A stretch of DNA of 64,000 bases from Mogibacterium sp. (GTDB lineage Bacteria; Bacillota; Clostridia; Peptostreptococcales; Anaerovoracaceae), in contig JAFRGD010000014.1 of the NCBI GenBank assembly GCA_017433975.1, positions 62,001 through 126,000 of the forward strand, given 5' to 3'. This document shows, in pieces, positions 42,844 through 50,401 of this stretch (position 1 is the first letter of the stretch; each line of letters opens with the position of its first letter). Under the pieces are notes generated by a model. That model saw nothing but the letters and a program-made list of their open reading frames with translations. It was not told the origin of the DNA and made no database searches. The translations under genes and the position numbers were made by a program.

Positions 42844-44496
42844 CTAGTCTTCTTTCTTCGGTTTTGGCCGGACCTCTGTCAGCCCCGCGTTCGCCGTCAG
42901 CAACGTAGCTGCGACAGACACCGCGCTCTCCAAAGCGAGCCGCGTGACCTTGACCGGGTCAACGATCCCCTCACCGATCATGTCGACATACTCCATCCGG
43001 TCTGCGTCAAAGCCGACGCCGCGCTCTCGTTTCATCACTTCCCAGACGATGCCGTCCGCTTTGAGCCCTGCGTTCAGCGCGATCTGGGCGCATGGTTTCT
43101 CCATCGCTTGAATAAGAATCTTCGCGCCGACCTTTTCATCACCCTCCAGCGTATCCGCGAATGCCTGAACGGCTGGAATCGCGTCAACCAGCGCAATGCC
43201 GCCGCCGGCTACGATCCCCTCCTCCATGGCAGATCTTGCGGCGTTGATCGCGTCTTCGATCCGGAGCTTTCTCTCCTTGATCTCGACCTCCGTATCCCCG
43301 CCGGCCTGAATGGTGGCGACGCCGGAAACGAATTTCGCCAGCCGCTCTTTGAATCTATTTTTGTTGAATTCGTAGTCGGTGTGCTCGATATAGTACTTCA
43401 GCTGGTTGATCCGGTCCTCGACAGCCTTCGGGTCACCGTGACCGCCGGAGATAATCGTCTGCCGTTTGGATACGGAGACGTGATCGGCGCCGCCGAGGTC
43501 GTTTCTGGTCACGTCCCGGAGAGAATCGCCCTTATCCTTGGAAATGAAGCGACCGCCGGTCTGAACCGCCATGTCTTCGAGGCGCCAGAGCCGACCTTCC
43601 CCGTAAAACGGCGGCTGAACACCGACCGTGTCCAGGTTGCCTTCGAGCTTGTTCCGCGCGATGATCCCCATCGCGCCGCGTTCGATGCCCTCCGCGATGA
43701 TCAGAAGCGGCCGGTTCTCCTCCGCCGCCATGATCATGATGTCAATCAGCTCGTTCGGGTTTTCGATTTTGTGATCCGTCAGGAGAATGTACGGGTTGTA
43801 GAGTTCGGCCGTGCCTTTTTCCTTGTCCGTAATCATGAAGTCGCCCATGTAGCCGCGCTCAAAGACGATGCCCTTTTGGATGTCGAGCTCCGTCCGGCCA
43901 CTCTTGGACAGGACGTCAACACTTACGACGCCTTCCGTACCCACGCTGTCGAACGCCTCGCCGACCAAGCCGCCAATCTCAGGATCCTGACATGAGATGG
44001 CAGCCACTTGGGATATTTCTTTCTTTGTCTGAATCGGAACGGAAAACCGCCGGATCTCCTCAACGGCGACTTCGCAGGCTTTGGTCATACCGCGCCGGAT
44101 CCCGAGCGGATGCGCTCCGGCGACGACGTTCTTAACGCCCTCCCGAATCAGTTCCTCCGCAAGGATTACCGACGTCGTCGTACCGTCGCCGGCCTCGTCG
44201 TTGGTCTTGATCGCGGCTTCCCGGAGAAGCGACGCGCCCATCTCCTCGTACGGGTCTGGCAAGCGGATGACCCGGGCAATCGTGACCCCGTCGTTGGTCA
44301 CAAACGTCGGCGCATGCGGCAACGGCGGCGCAGACGGATCAATCTCCCCTGCCGCGTCGCGGAGATTCGGCGGCTGCGGCATCATGACATTTCGCCCTTT
44401 TGGGCCGAGCGTGACCTTGACCGCGCCCGCGAGTTTTTCGATTCCGGCCATCATGCCTTCCCACAGTTCTCTATCGAAAAGAATATCCTTTGCCAT
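42844..44496 (-). CDS. GroEL-like chaperonin paralogue without GroES
   Basis: 550 residues of the group I chaperonin family: VTLGPKGRNVMM, a catalytic NDEAGDGTTTSVILAEELI, EGVVSVD, apical-domain RGYMGDFMIT and a VAGGGIALVDA near the C-terminus. Compared with housekeeping GroEL it has a proline-rich insert after GRNVMM (PQPPNLRDAAGEIDPSAPPL), a diverged apical domain and no GGM tail, ending in KPKKED. No groES or CIRCE element is next to it. It is flanked by dehydrogenases and a divergent LuxR gene, so it may be a specialised folding helper for enzymes of this island. Start at 44496 (GGAGGC). Confidence 0.9.
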   Translation of the reverse strand: MAKDILFDRELWEGMMAGIEKLAGAVKVTLGPKGRNVMMPQPPNLRDAAGEIDPSAPPLPHAPTFVTNDGVTIARVIRLPDPYEEMGASLLREAAIKTNDEAGDGTTTSVILAEELIREGVKNVVAGAHPLGIRRGMTKACEVAVEEIRRFSVPIQTKKEISQVAAISCQDPEIGGLVGEAFDSVGTEGVVSVDVLSKSGRTELDIQKGIVFERGYMGDFMITDKEKGTAELYNPYILLTDHKIENPNELIDIMIMAAEENRPLLIIAEGIERGAMGIIARNKLEGNLDTVGVQPPFYGEGRLWRLEDMAVQTGGRFISKDKGDSLRDVTRNDLGGADHVSVSKRQTIISGGHGDPKAVEDRINQLKYYIEHTDYEFNKNRFKERLAKFVSGVATIQAGGDTEVEIKERKLRIEDAINAARSAMEEGIVAGGGIALVDAIPAVQAFADTLEGDEKVGAKILIQAMEKPCAQIALNAGLKADGIVWEVMKRERGVGFDADRMEYVDMIGEGIVDPVKVTRLALESAVSVAATLLTANAGLTEVRPKPKKED

Positions 44497-44577
44497 TCTG
44501 CAAATGCCTCCAGCTTGTAGTTTCTTCAAATTTTGTTTATTATATCAAAATGCTCATTTCCATTAAATACGCAAAAA

Positions 44578-44583
44578 TACTCA
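44578..44583. promoter_or_regulatory. TGAGTA motif in GroEL-like/LuxR divergent region
   Basis: Minus strand reads AAAAATGAGTATTTTT, the best match to the consensus. A near copy (GAGCA) lies at 44551. Region between divergent GroEL-like and LuxR genes. Confidence 0.45.
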
Positions 44584-44673
44584 TTTTTACGAATAATCAT
44601 CGGGATGAAATCTGATAAAATACGAGGTAGGACAGCATTCTTCACGCGACTGTCGAGACACAAGGAGCCCGCC

Positions 44674-45462
44674 ATGAGTTCTGCCGCCTATGCCTTCCCA
44701 AAAGACAGGGACATTGAGCCTTCGTCCTATATCGACACGTATTATCTCATTCTGGAGTGCAGTAAAGCCCGCACACCAAAGGACTTCGCGGTCACGTTCA
44801 TCGACCTCGCAAACCGCATCTGTCCGTTCGACCAGGCGATTGCGTTCTTCCACGATCTGAACGGCAAGATTGCCGGGGTCTACAGCGTCGGCACAAAGGA
44901 AGGCTGGCTGGATTCGTATTTCAATTATTATATTGAACTTGCTCCGGAATTCGACATAACGAACACGGTCTATACGGATCATCGTGATATCAAAACGCGA
45001 ATCGTCGACTATGACCGCCTCCCGGATTCCGAATTCAAGCGGGAGTATTGTAACGCGGCAAACCTGAAATACACGTGGCCGTTGTTGTTTTCCGGTATGA
45101 ACGACGAAATACGCATCACCGTCTGCCTGGACCGCTGCCGCGACCAGATGTTTTCCATTGAAGAGCAGAATACGATCCTGCTCGCCCTTCCGATCCTGAA
45201 CAATCTGGTTCGCAATTTCTTTTACGCAGACGTCCAAAAGGACGACACCGCCGCCGTTTGGAAGGAATATGGCCTCACAGCCCGGGAAACGGAAATTGCA
45301 GAGTTGTTATGTAAAGGAATGAAATCTTCCCGCATCAGTGAAGTCCTTTTCATCGCCGACGGTACGACGCGCAAGCACATCGTGAACATCTACCGCAAGG
45401 TCGGTGTATCCTCCCAGCAGGAACTCATCGCACGCATGCTGAGCAGCTGGGCAATCTCCTGA
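44674..45462 (+). CDS. LuxR-type transcriptional regulator
   Basis: 262 residues. N-terminal CPFDQAIAFFHDLNGKIAGV and GTKEGWLDSYFNYYIE align with the other three LuxR proteins; C-terminal LTARETEIAELLCKGMKSSR, ADGTTRKHIVNIYRKVGV is the helix-turn-helix. Start at 44674 with AAGGAG; the longer open frame lacks a site. Six TGAGTA-type motifs lie within 5 kb, and one directly upstream of this gene, so it is the first candidate for the protein that binds them. Confidence 0.87.
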   Translation: MSSAAYAFPKDRDIEPSSYIDTYYLILECSKARTPKDFAVTFIDLANRICPFDQAIAFFHDLNGKIAGVYSVGTKEGWLDSYFNYYIELAPEFDITNTVYTDHRDIKTRIVDYDRLPDSEFKREYCNAANLKYTWPLLFSGMNDEIRITVCLDRCRDQMFSIEEQNTILLALPILNNLVRNFFYADVQKDDTAAVWKEYGLTARETEIAELLCKGMKSSRISEVLFIADGTTRKHIVNIYRKVGVSSQQELIARMLSSWAIS

Positions 45463-45483
45463 CCGTCGAATTTTACACTTTTT

Positions 45484-45489
45484 TGAGTA
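45484..45489 (+). promoter_or_regulatory. TGAGTA motif upstream of PanB-like 4
   Basis: TTTTTTGAGTATTTCTTTT, 107 bases upstream of the PanB-like 4 start codon. Confidence 0.4.
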
Positions 45490-45595
45490 TTTCTTTTCTT
45501 CTCCGCGTTCATTAAAATTGAATCATAAAATGGATAAAAAGCCCGTGCCGCAGGCTGCGGCCGGCGGATTGGTTTGCAATTGAAAGGAGTTTTCC

Positions 45596-46495
45596 ATGAA
45601 CGAAGAGATGAAAAAGTATTTCAGCCCGATGCCAAAGATGTCCATGGCTGACAAGAGACGTAAAACCATCAATTACCTGCAGCAGTGCAAGGACGAGGGC
45701 AAAAAAATCGTGCAGCACTGCCCGAGCATGCTCGGTCCGATGTTCACGATGGCTGCCGGAATGGCCGGCGTAGACATCGCAAGACTTTCGCCTGCGGAAC
45801 TCCGCTACGGCGCATACAAGGCCCTGGAAGACGCTCCGGTCTACCTTGCTGCATACCGCCAGATGTCGCCGACCATCCACCTCAACTATGTAACAGACAC
45901 CATCGCCTTCGCCGATAAGAACGAAGCGCTGAAGAACTTCTCCGTATTCCATATGGCAGGCGCGGACTCCGTCCTGCCGATGGGGATCAACAACGAGACG
46001 TTGAAATTCGTTGCCGACAATCACTGCATCGTTTACGGGCACGTCGGCGCGCTGTCCGGTTGGCAGACCAACGGTCTCTATGGCGGCTACAAAAAACTCG
46101 GGAAGACCGCAGAGGACGCCCTGAAGATCTTTAAGACCGCGTATGAATATCAGGAAAACGGCATGAAGGCCATGTCGGTCGAGCTAATCCCGGGCGAAGT
46201 CAGCGCCAAGATCGCAAAGAAGATGAGAGTTCCGGTCATCGGAATCGCCTCCGGCTGCACCGGCGGCGACGTGGACGTTGACGGTTACGAGATGGTCGAC
46301 GCGGACCTCTTCGGGCTCATGGCGAAGCCTGCAATGCACGCCAAGACCTACGCGAACTTCCTCGAATTCGCGGTCGGCGTCTACGGCGCATGGGCAAATG
46401 ACGTCCGCACAAACAACTACCCGCAGGAAGCCAACGGCTGGCACATGGACGAGGCTGAGCTGGAGAAATTCAACGACGCGGTCGAAAAATTCTAA
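45596..46495 (+). CDS. Divergent PanB-like protein 4
   Basis: 299 residues. QCKDEGKKIVQHCPSMLGPM aligns with the first strand of PanB; GADSVLPMGINNE, YGHVGALSGWQT, GGYKKLGKTAEDALKIFKTA, MSVELIPGEVS follow. The metal-binding Asp residues (GDS, DMPF) and the Lys/Glu of KLEGG are missing; the late Glu is kept. A small insert (GCTGGDVDVDGYE) replaces the GAGP/PADGSE loop. AAAGGAG site. It stands alone on the plus strand after the LuxR gene and before the REP palindrome. Confidence 0.82.
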   Translation: MNEEMKKYFSPMPKMSMADKRRKTINYLQQCKDEGKKIVQHCPSMLGPMFTMAAGMAGVDIARLSPAELRYGAYKALEDAPVYLAAYRQMSPTIHLNYVTDTIAFADKNEALKNFSVFHMAGADSVLPMGINNETLKFVADNHCIVYGHVGALSGWQTNGLYGGYKKLGKTAEDALKIFKTAYEYQENGMKAMSVELIPGEVSAKIAKKMRVPVIGIASGCTGGDVDVDGYEMVDADLFGLMAKPAMHAKTYANFLEFAVGVYGAWANDVRTNNYPQEANGWHMDEAELEKFNDAVEKF

Positions 46496-46549
46496 AACAC
46501 AACGACTACCCACAGCGTTCGCGTTCCTGAACTTAGGGACGGCTCCGGG

Positions 46550-46614
46550 GTGAAAAGGGGGACGGTTCCGGATTTCATCAAAAGAGATGAAATCCGGAAC
46601 CGTCCCCTTTTCAC
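46550..46614. repeat. REP-like palindrome, full site
   Basis: Arms GTGAAAAGGGGGACGG...TTTCATC (46550-46579) and GATGAAATCCGG...TTTTCAC (46586-46614), perfect but for one extra G. Same family as 31624-31691. Acts at least as a terminator for PanB-like 4. The rest of the 373-base gap is AT-rich promoter DNA. Confidence 0.85.
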
Positions 46615-46753
46615 TTTATGTATTTATGCTTTGCGATATTCAGAATGGCTTTTGTTCGGCCCACATTTATATATTTTATCATTAATTTTTCAGTTAGTCA
46701 CTTAAAACCTTTCCTTTATCAGCCCTTTTGAATGATGAAAAATGTGCATTGCA

Positions 46754-46800
46754 GTGATACCAACTCTCTATCACAAGACATAGCAAACGTACGATATAAT
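46754..46800 (+). promoter_or_regulatory. Putative promoter/operator of the dehydrogenase-PanB operon
   Basis: TATAAT at 46795-46800 with only a weak -35 (near 46772), overlapped by an inverted repeat GTGATA (46754-46759) / TATCAC (46769-46774). A poor -35 covered by a palindrome would fit activator or repressor control. Confidence 0.35.
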
Positions 46801-46868
46801 TTTTATACAAAATAAAAAGAAATAACACTATGCTGAAGTACACATTATTTGTGGGAAAGGAGTACACC

Positions 46869-47963
46869 TTGAAAGAAACTATGAAAGCGTGGTTCCTGAC
46901 AGGACCGGGAAAGATGGAGATGTTCGAAGTTCCCGTACCTGAACTCAAGCCGGGATTTCTGCTTGCACAGGTACTGACCGCTCAGGCAAGTGTCACTGAG
47001 ACCAACGTGATCACTCTTGAAGACGACATTTTCGGACTACTTCCACGAATCGAAAAAGAAGGGAAAATCAGTCTTCCGGGACATGAACACGTTTCAAGAG
47101 TTGTCGCTGTAAACCCTGACTCGAAGTTTAAGGTCGGAGACCGCGTTTCCACACTCGCAAAGATCACCTGTGGATACTGCAAGGGCTGCCAGGCAGACAA
47201 GCCAAGAGAGTGCGAACACCCATCCTGGATGGGCATCACCAACGACGGTATGTTCTCTGAGTATGTTCTTCTGCAGGAGAGCGGTCTGATCACCGTTCCG
47301 GAAAACCTGACGGACAGCGAGGCTGCAAATCTCCAGCCGCTGGCGGACTGCATCGCTGCAGTCGACACGACGAGCCTCAAGGAAGGCGACACCGTCGCAA
47401 TCTTCGGCATGGGCTGCCTCGGCATGAGCACACTGCAGATCGTCAAAGCGTCCAATCCGAGCAAACTGATCGCCATCGATGTTAAGCAGGAAAACCTCGA
47501 GCTCGCGAAGAGCCTCGGTGCAACCGATATCATCAACGGCAGAGAGGTCGACCCGGTAGCGACGATCAAAGCGCTCACAGGTGGCAAAGGTGCGGACATC
47601 GTCATCGACTGCGCTGGCGGTAACCCTAAGAAAGGCCTTGCCGGCACTGTCGTTCTGCAGCAGGCCGTCAAGAGCGCGAGACCGGAAGGCGAGCTTCTCA
47701 TTCTTGCGATGTACGGAGACTTCGTCGAGTTCCCGATTGGCGTCGTCAGAACGTATGGCCAGAGAGTCACGTTCCCATACTTCACAACGCTGGATCACAT
47801 GAGAAAAGGCGCACAGTTGATCTCCGAAGGAAAGCTCAATGTGGAGTGCATGGTCACACACGTCCTGGAGGGAATCGAGAAAGTGCCTGAAATGTTCGAA
47901 ATCACAGGCAACAAGACGTCCGTCAAATCGCTCAACCCTGCACAAGTTATTATTAGTAAGTAA
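46869..47963 (+). CDS. Zinc-dependent alcohol dehydrogenase
   Basis: 364 residues. Unlike the other three MDR proteins it keeps the structural zinc loop CGYCKGCQADKPRECEHP; PGHEHVSRVVAVNPDSKFKV, and Rossmann IFGMGCLGMSTLQIV. I choose the TTG at 46869 because AAAGGAG lies six bases upstream; the first ATG (46881) is too far from it. The catalytic Cys of the usual GICGSD position is replaced (VTETNVI), so the catalytic zinc site may be altered. First gene of the operon ADH, PanB, cyclase, SDR, transporter. Confidence 0.88.
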   Translation: MKETMKAWFLTGPGKMEMFEVPVPELKPGFLLAQVLTAQASVTETNVITLEDDIFGLLPRIEKEGKISLPGHEHVSRVVAVNPDSKFKVGDRVSTLAKITCGYCKGCQADKPRECEHPSWMGITNDGMFSEYVLLQESGLITVPENLTDSEAANLQPLADCIAAVDTTSLKEGDTVAIFGMGCLGMSTLQIVKASNPSKLIAIDVKQENLELAKSLGATDIINGREVDPVATIKALTGGKGADIVIDCAGGNPKKGLAGTVVLQQAVKSARPEGELLILAMYGDFVEFPIGVVRTYGQRVTFPYFTTLDHMRKGAQLISEGKLNVECMVTHVLEGIEKVPEMFEITGNKTSVKSLNPAQVIISK

Positions 47964-47979
47964 TTTCCGGAGAACAAAT

Positions 47980-48813
47980 ATGGGAACCAAAAAGAAATTC
48001 AGTGCCCTTGATTTTAAAAGATGCAAAGACGAGGGAAGAAAATTCAACATGGTCGTAGCCTATGACTACACCATGGCGAGCATCATCGACGAGAGCGACA
48101 TCGAGTCCATCCTCGTCGGTGATTCCTGCGGAATGCTTTGCCAGGGCCTCAAAGGAACGACCGCTGTAACCATGGATCAGATGATCTATCACACCAAATG
48201 TGTCGTAGCAGGTGCCCCTAACACATTCGTTGTCGGCGACATGCCGTTCGGATCATATCAGGAGAGCTGCGAGCAGGCGATTCACAACGCAACCCGCCTT
48301 ATGAAAGAAGGCGGCTGCGATGCGGTCAAGCTGGAAGGCGGCATCGAAATCATCGACAAAATCAAAGCCATCACCCAGATCGGCATCCCTGTCATGGGCC
48401 ACATCGGACTGTTGCCGCAGACCGCTGCCATGACGACCGGCGGCTTCAAGGTGCAGGGCAAGGACTATGCGACTGCGAGAAAGATCATCGACGACGCAAA
48501 GGCGCTCGAAGAGGCCGGTGTATTCATGATCGGTCTGGAATGCGTTCCTGCGCAGCTGACAAAGGTCATGGCTAAGGAAATCAGCACTCCGATCAACGGC
48601 ATCGGTGCCGGCGTTTACGACGACGGTCCAGGAATCGTCACCTACGACATGCTGGGACTCACCAAGGGCAGAGTCTCCAAGTTCACACGTAAGTATCTGA
48701 ACATGAGAGAAGAAGTACTCAACGCTCTGAACCAGTTCCACGCGGACTGCTGCGACAGAACGTATCCGAGCGAAGACGAGAGTTACAACATGATCGTCGA
48801 AGGGCTTGAGTAA
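47980..48813 (+). CDS. panB: PanB-family ketopantoate hydroxymethyltransferase with intact active site
   Basis: 277 residues. All PanB landmarks are present: AYDYTMASIIDE, VGDSCGM (Mg Asp), VVGDMPFGSYQ (second Mg Asp), DAVKLEGGIE (Lys, Glu), GHIGLLPQTAAMTTGGFKV, GLECVPAQLT (late Glu) and GIGAGVYDDGPGIVTYDMLG. The family transfers a hydroxymethyl group between 5,10-methylene-THF and a 2-oxoacid, reversibly. No panC, panD or panE is next to it; the neighbours are dehydrogenases, a cyclase-family hydrolase and a transporter, so a catabolic (retro-aldol) use on a similar oxoacid is at least as likely as pantothenate synthesis. CGGAG site; 16 bases after the ADH stop. Confidence 0.88.
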   Translation: MGTKKKFSALDFKRCKDEGRKFNMVVAYDYTMASIIDESDIESILVGDSCGMLCQGLKGTTAVTMDQMIYHTKCVVAGAPNTFVVGDMPFGSYQESCEQAIHNATRLMKEGGCDAVKLEGGIEIIDKIKAITQIGIPVMGHIGLLPQTAAMTTGGFKVQGKDYATARKIIDDAKALEEAGVFMIGLECVPAQLTKVMAKEISTPINGIGAGVYDDGPGIVTYDMLGLTKGRVSKFTRKYLNMREEVLNALNQFHADCCDRTYPSEDESYNMIVEGLE

Positions 48814-48840
48814 TTCCAAAAGAGAAGGAGCGAAAAGGAT

Positions 48841-49497
48841 ATGGAAATTTACGATATCAGTGTGATCAATGGAAAGGAAGTCCCGAACCCGGACAATGAT
48901 CGGTTTTCGCTTGAAATGATCGAAATGGAGATCGGTGACTCTACCTTTGTCGATACGAGAATCTCCCTGCGCGCGCATACCGGAACCCACCTGGATGCGC
49001 CGTCTCATCTGCTTCCGTTCACAAAAGATCTTTGCGACTATCCGCTGGACAGATTTTTACTCCCGGCAGTCGTCATCGACATTAAGGATCCGGTTAAAAT
49101 CGGCGTCGAAGAACTGAAAGCCGCAGACATCAGAGAGGGCGATGCGGTCGTTTTCAAAACCCTGAACTCCGTGAACGGCTGGTGCGTCGATCCGCATTAC
49201 CAGATGCGGCCTGATCTGACCCTGAGCGCGGGGAACTATGTCTATCTGAGCATGGAAGCAGCTGAATATCTCGTTGAAAAAGGCGTCACCATGCTCGGCC
49301 TCGACTTCGGCATGGGTGAATCGTGGGGAGAGCCTCCTCACACAGAACTGCATAAGTACATTTTCGCCAAGGACGTCATCTTCCTGGAGAGCATCTACAC
49401 CGCAAATGTACCGGCGGGCAGATACACGTTATCCGCTCTGCCGCTTAAGATGGAAGGCGCTACCGGCCTCCCGGTCAGAGCCGTTCTGTTCCGGTAA
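48841..49497 (+). CDS. Cyclase-family metal-dependent hydrolase (kynurenine formamidase/isatin hydrolase type)
   Basis: 218 residues. RAHTGTHLDAPSHLLPF is the H-x-G-T-H-x-D-x-P-x-H metal motif of the cyclase family, whose members hydrolyse amides or lactone-like bonds (kynurenine formamidase, isatin hydrolase). GLDFGMGESWGEPPHTELHK supplies the later His/Glu. AGAAGGAG site. Between PanB and an SDR in one operon; it could open a lactone or amide (for example a pantolactone-like compound) before the PanB step, which is speculation. Confidence 0.88.
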   Translation: MEIYDISVINGKEVPNPDNDRFSLEMIEMEIGDSTFVDTRISLRAHTGTHLDAPSHLLPFTKDLCDYPLDRFLLPAVVIDIKDPVKIGVEELKAADIREGDAVVFKTLNSVNGWCVDPHYQMRPDLTLSAGNYVYLSMEAAEYLVEKGVTMLGLDFGMGESWGEPPHTELHKYIFAKDVIFLESIYTANVPAGRYTLSALPLKMEGATGLPVRAVLFR

Positions 49498-49570
49498 TTT
49501 GTTTTCGTACTTGTTATCACTTTTTAATATTTAAGCTCGGTACAATCTTTATGAGAAAGGAGAAATTGTA

Positions 49571-50365
49571 ATGGAATTTGATTTTGGATTAGCAGGCAAA
49601 AACGTACTGCTGTATGGCGGCCACTCGAACATCGGTCGTTTCGCGACATACGGCTTTGCGCAGTGCGGCGCTCACGTTACCATCGCGGCCCGCGATATGA
49701 AGAGCGCTCAGGAAGTCTGTGACGAGGCTCTCGCGCTCGGAGCTGCCAGCGCCCGTTGCATCAAGTGCGACACCACGAGCTATGAAGAGACCGCAGCGGC
49801 AGCTGACTTCGCTCTCGAGAACACCGGCAGAATCGACTGCGTATATCACGGTGTAGCCTGGGACCAGCTGGACAGCTTCCTGGACCTCCCGCGCGAATAC
49901 TGGGACAGACTGTATGAAGTCAACTTCAAGTCCGTCATGAACGCATGGCACTACATCATCCCGAAGATGATCGAAGCGGGCGGCGGTAACTTCGTCAACG
50001 TCGCATCCGTCATGGGACGTCAGCATGCGACTGAAGAGCCGGTCTACGGAGCTCTGAAGAGCGCCGTTATCCACCTCGGCCAGACGATTGCCATCGAGCA
50101 CGGCAAAGAACACATCAGAATCAACTTCGTAGCGCCTGGTCCTACCCCACCGGTAGATGGCAGATACACGACCGGTTCCCCATGGGCAGAGTTCTTCAAA
50201 CATCCGGAAGCGATGGAGAAGTTCGGCCAGTACAGCCCGATGGGACAGGTCGGCAACCCGGCAGAATGCGGCTACGCGGCAGTCTATCTCGGTTCCGAAG
50301 TTACTGGACGTCACCTGACAGGCCAGATTATCGGTCTTGACGGCGGTTGGTACATGCCGAAATAA
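49571..50365 (+). CDS. SDR-family oxidoreductase with atypical nucleotide loop
   Basis: 264 residues. The SDR fold is clear (HGVAW in place of NNAG, the Ser of VASVMG, YGALK, PGPTPPVDGRY, a GLDGGWYMPK ending), but the glycine loop reads YGGHSNIGR instead of TG-x3-G-x-G, recalling enoyl-ACP-reductase-like or divergent SDRs. GAAAGGAG site. Fourth gene of the ADH-PanB-cyclase-SDR-transporter operon. Confidence 0.87.
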   Translation: MEFDFGLAGKNVLLYGGHSNIGRFATYGFAQCGAHVTIAARDMKSAQEVCDEALALGAASARCIKCDTTSYEETAAAADFALENTGRIDCVYHGVAWDQLDSFLDLPREYWDRLYEVNFKSVMNAWHYIIPKMIEAGGGNFVNVASVMGRQHATEEPVYGALKSAVIHLGQTIAIEHGKEHIRINFVAPGPTPPVDGRYTTGSPWAEFFKHPEAMEKFGQYSPMGQVGNPAECGYAAVYLGSEVTGRHLTGQIIGLDGGWYMPK

Positions 50366-50401
50366 GCACGGACAGTTACTTAATTAGGAGGTGACAAACA
50401 A

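Noticed and set aside
42844-44496. Archaeal-type thermosome
   Set aside because: Group I features (VTLGPKGRNVMM, AGDGTTTSVILAEEL, VAGGGIAL) fit GroEL.
47980-48813. Pantothenate biosynthesis operon
   Set aside because: No panC, panD or panE adjacent; neighbours are a hydrolase, dehydrogenases and a transporter.
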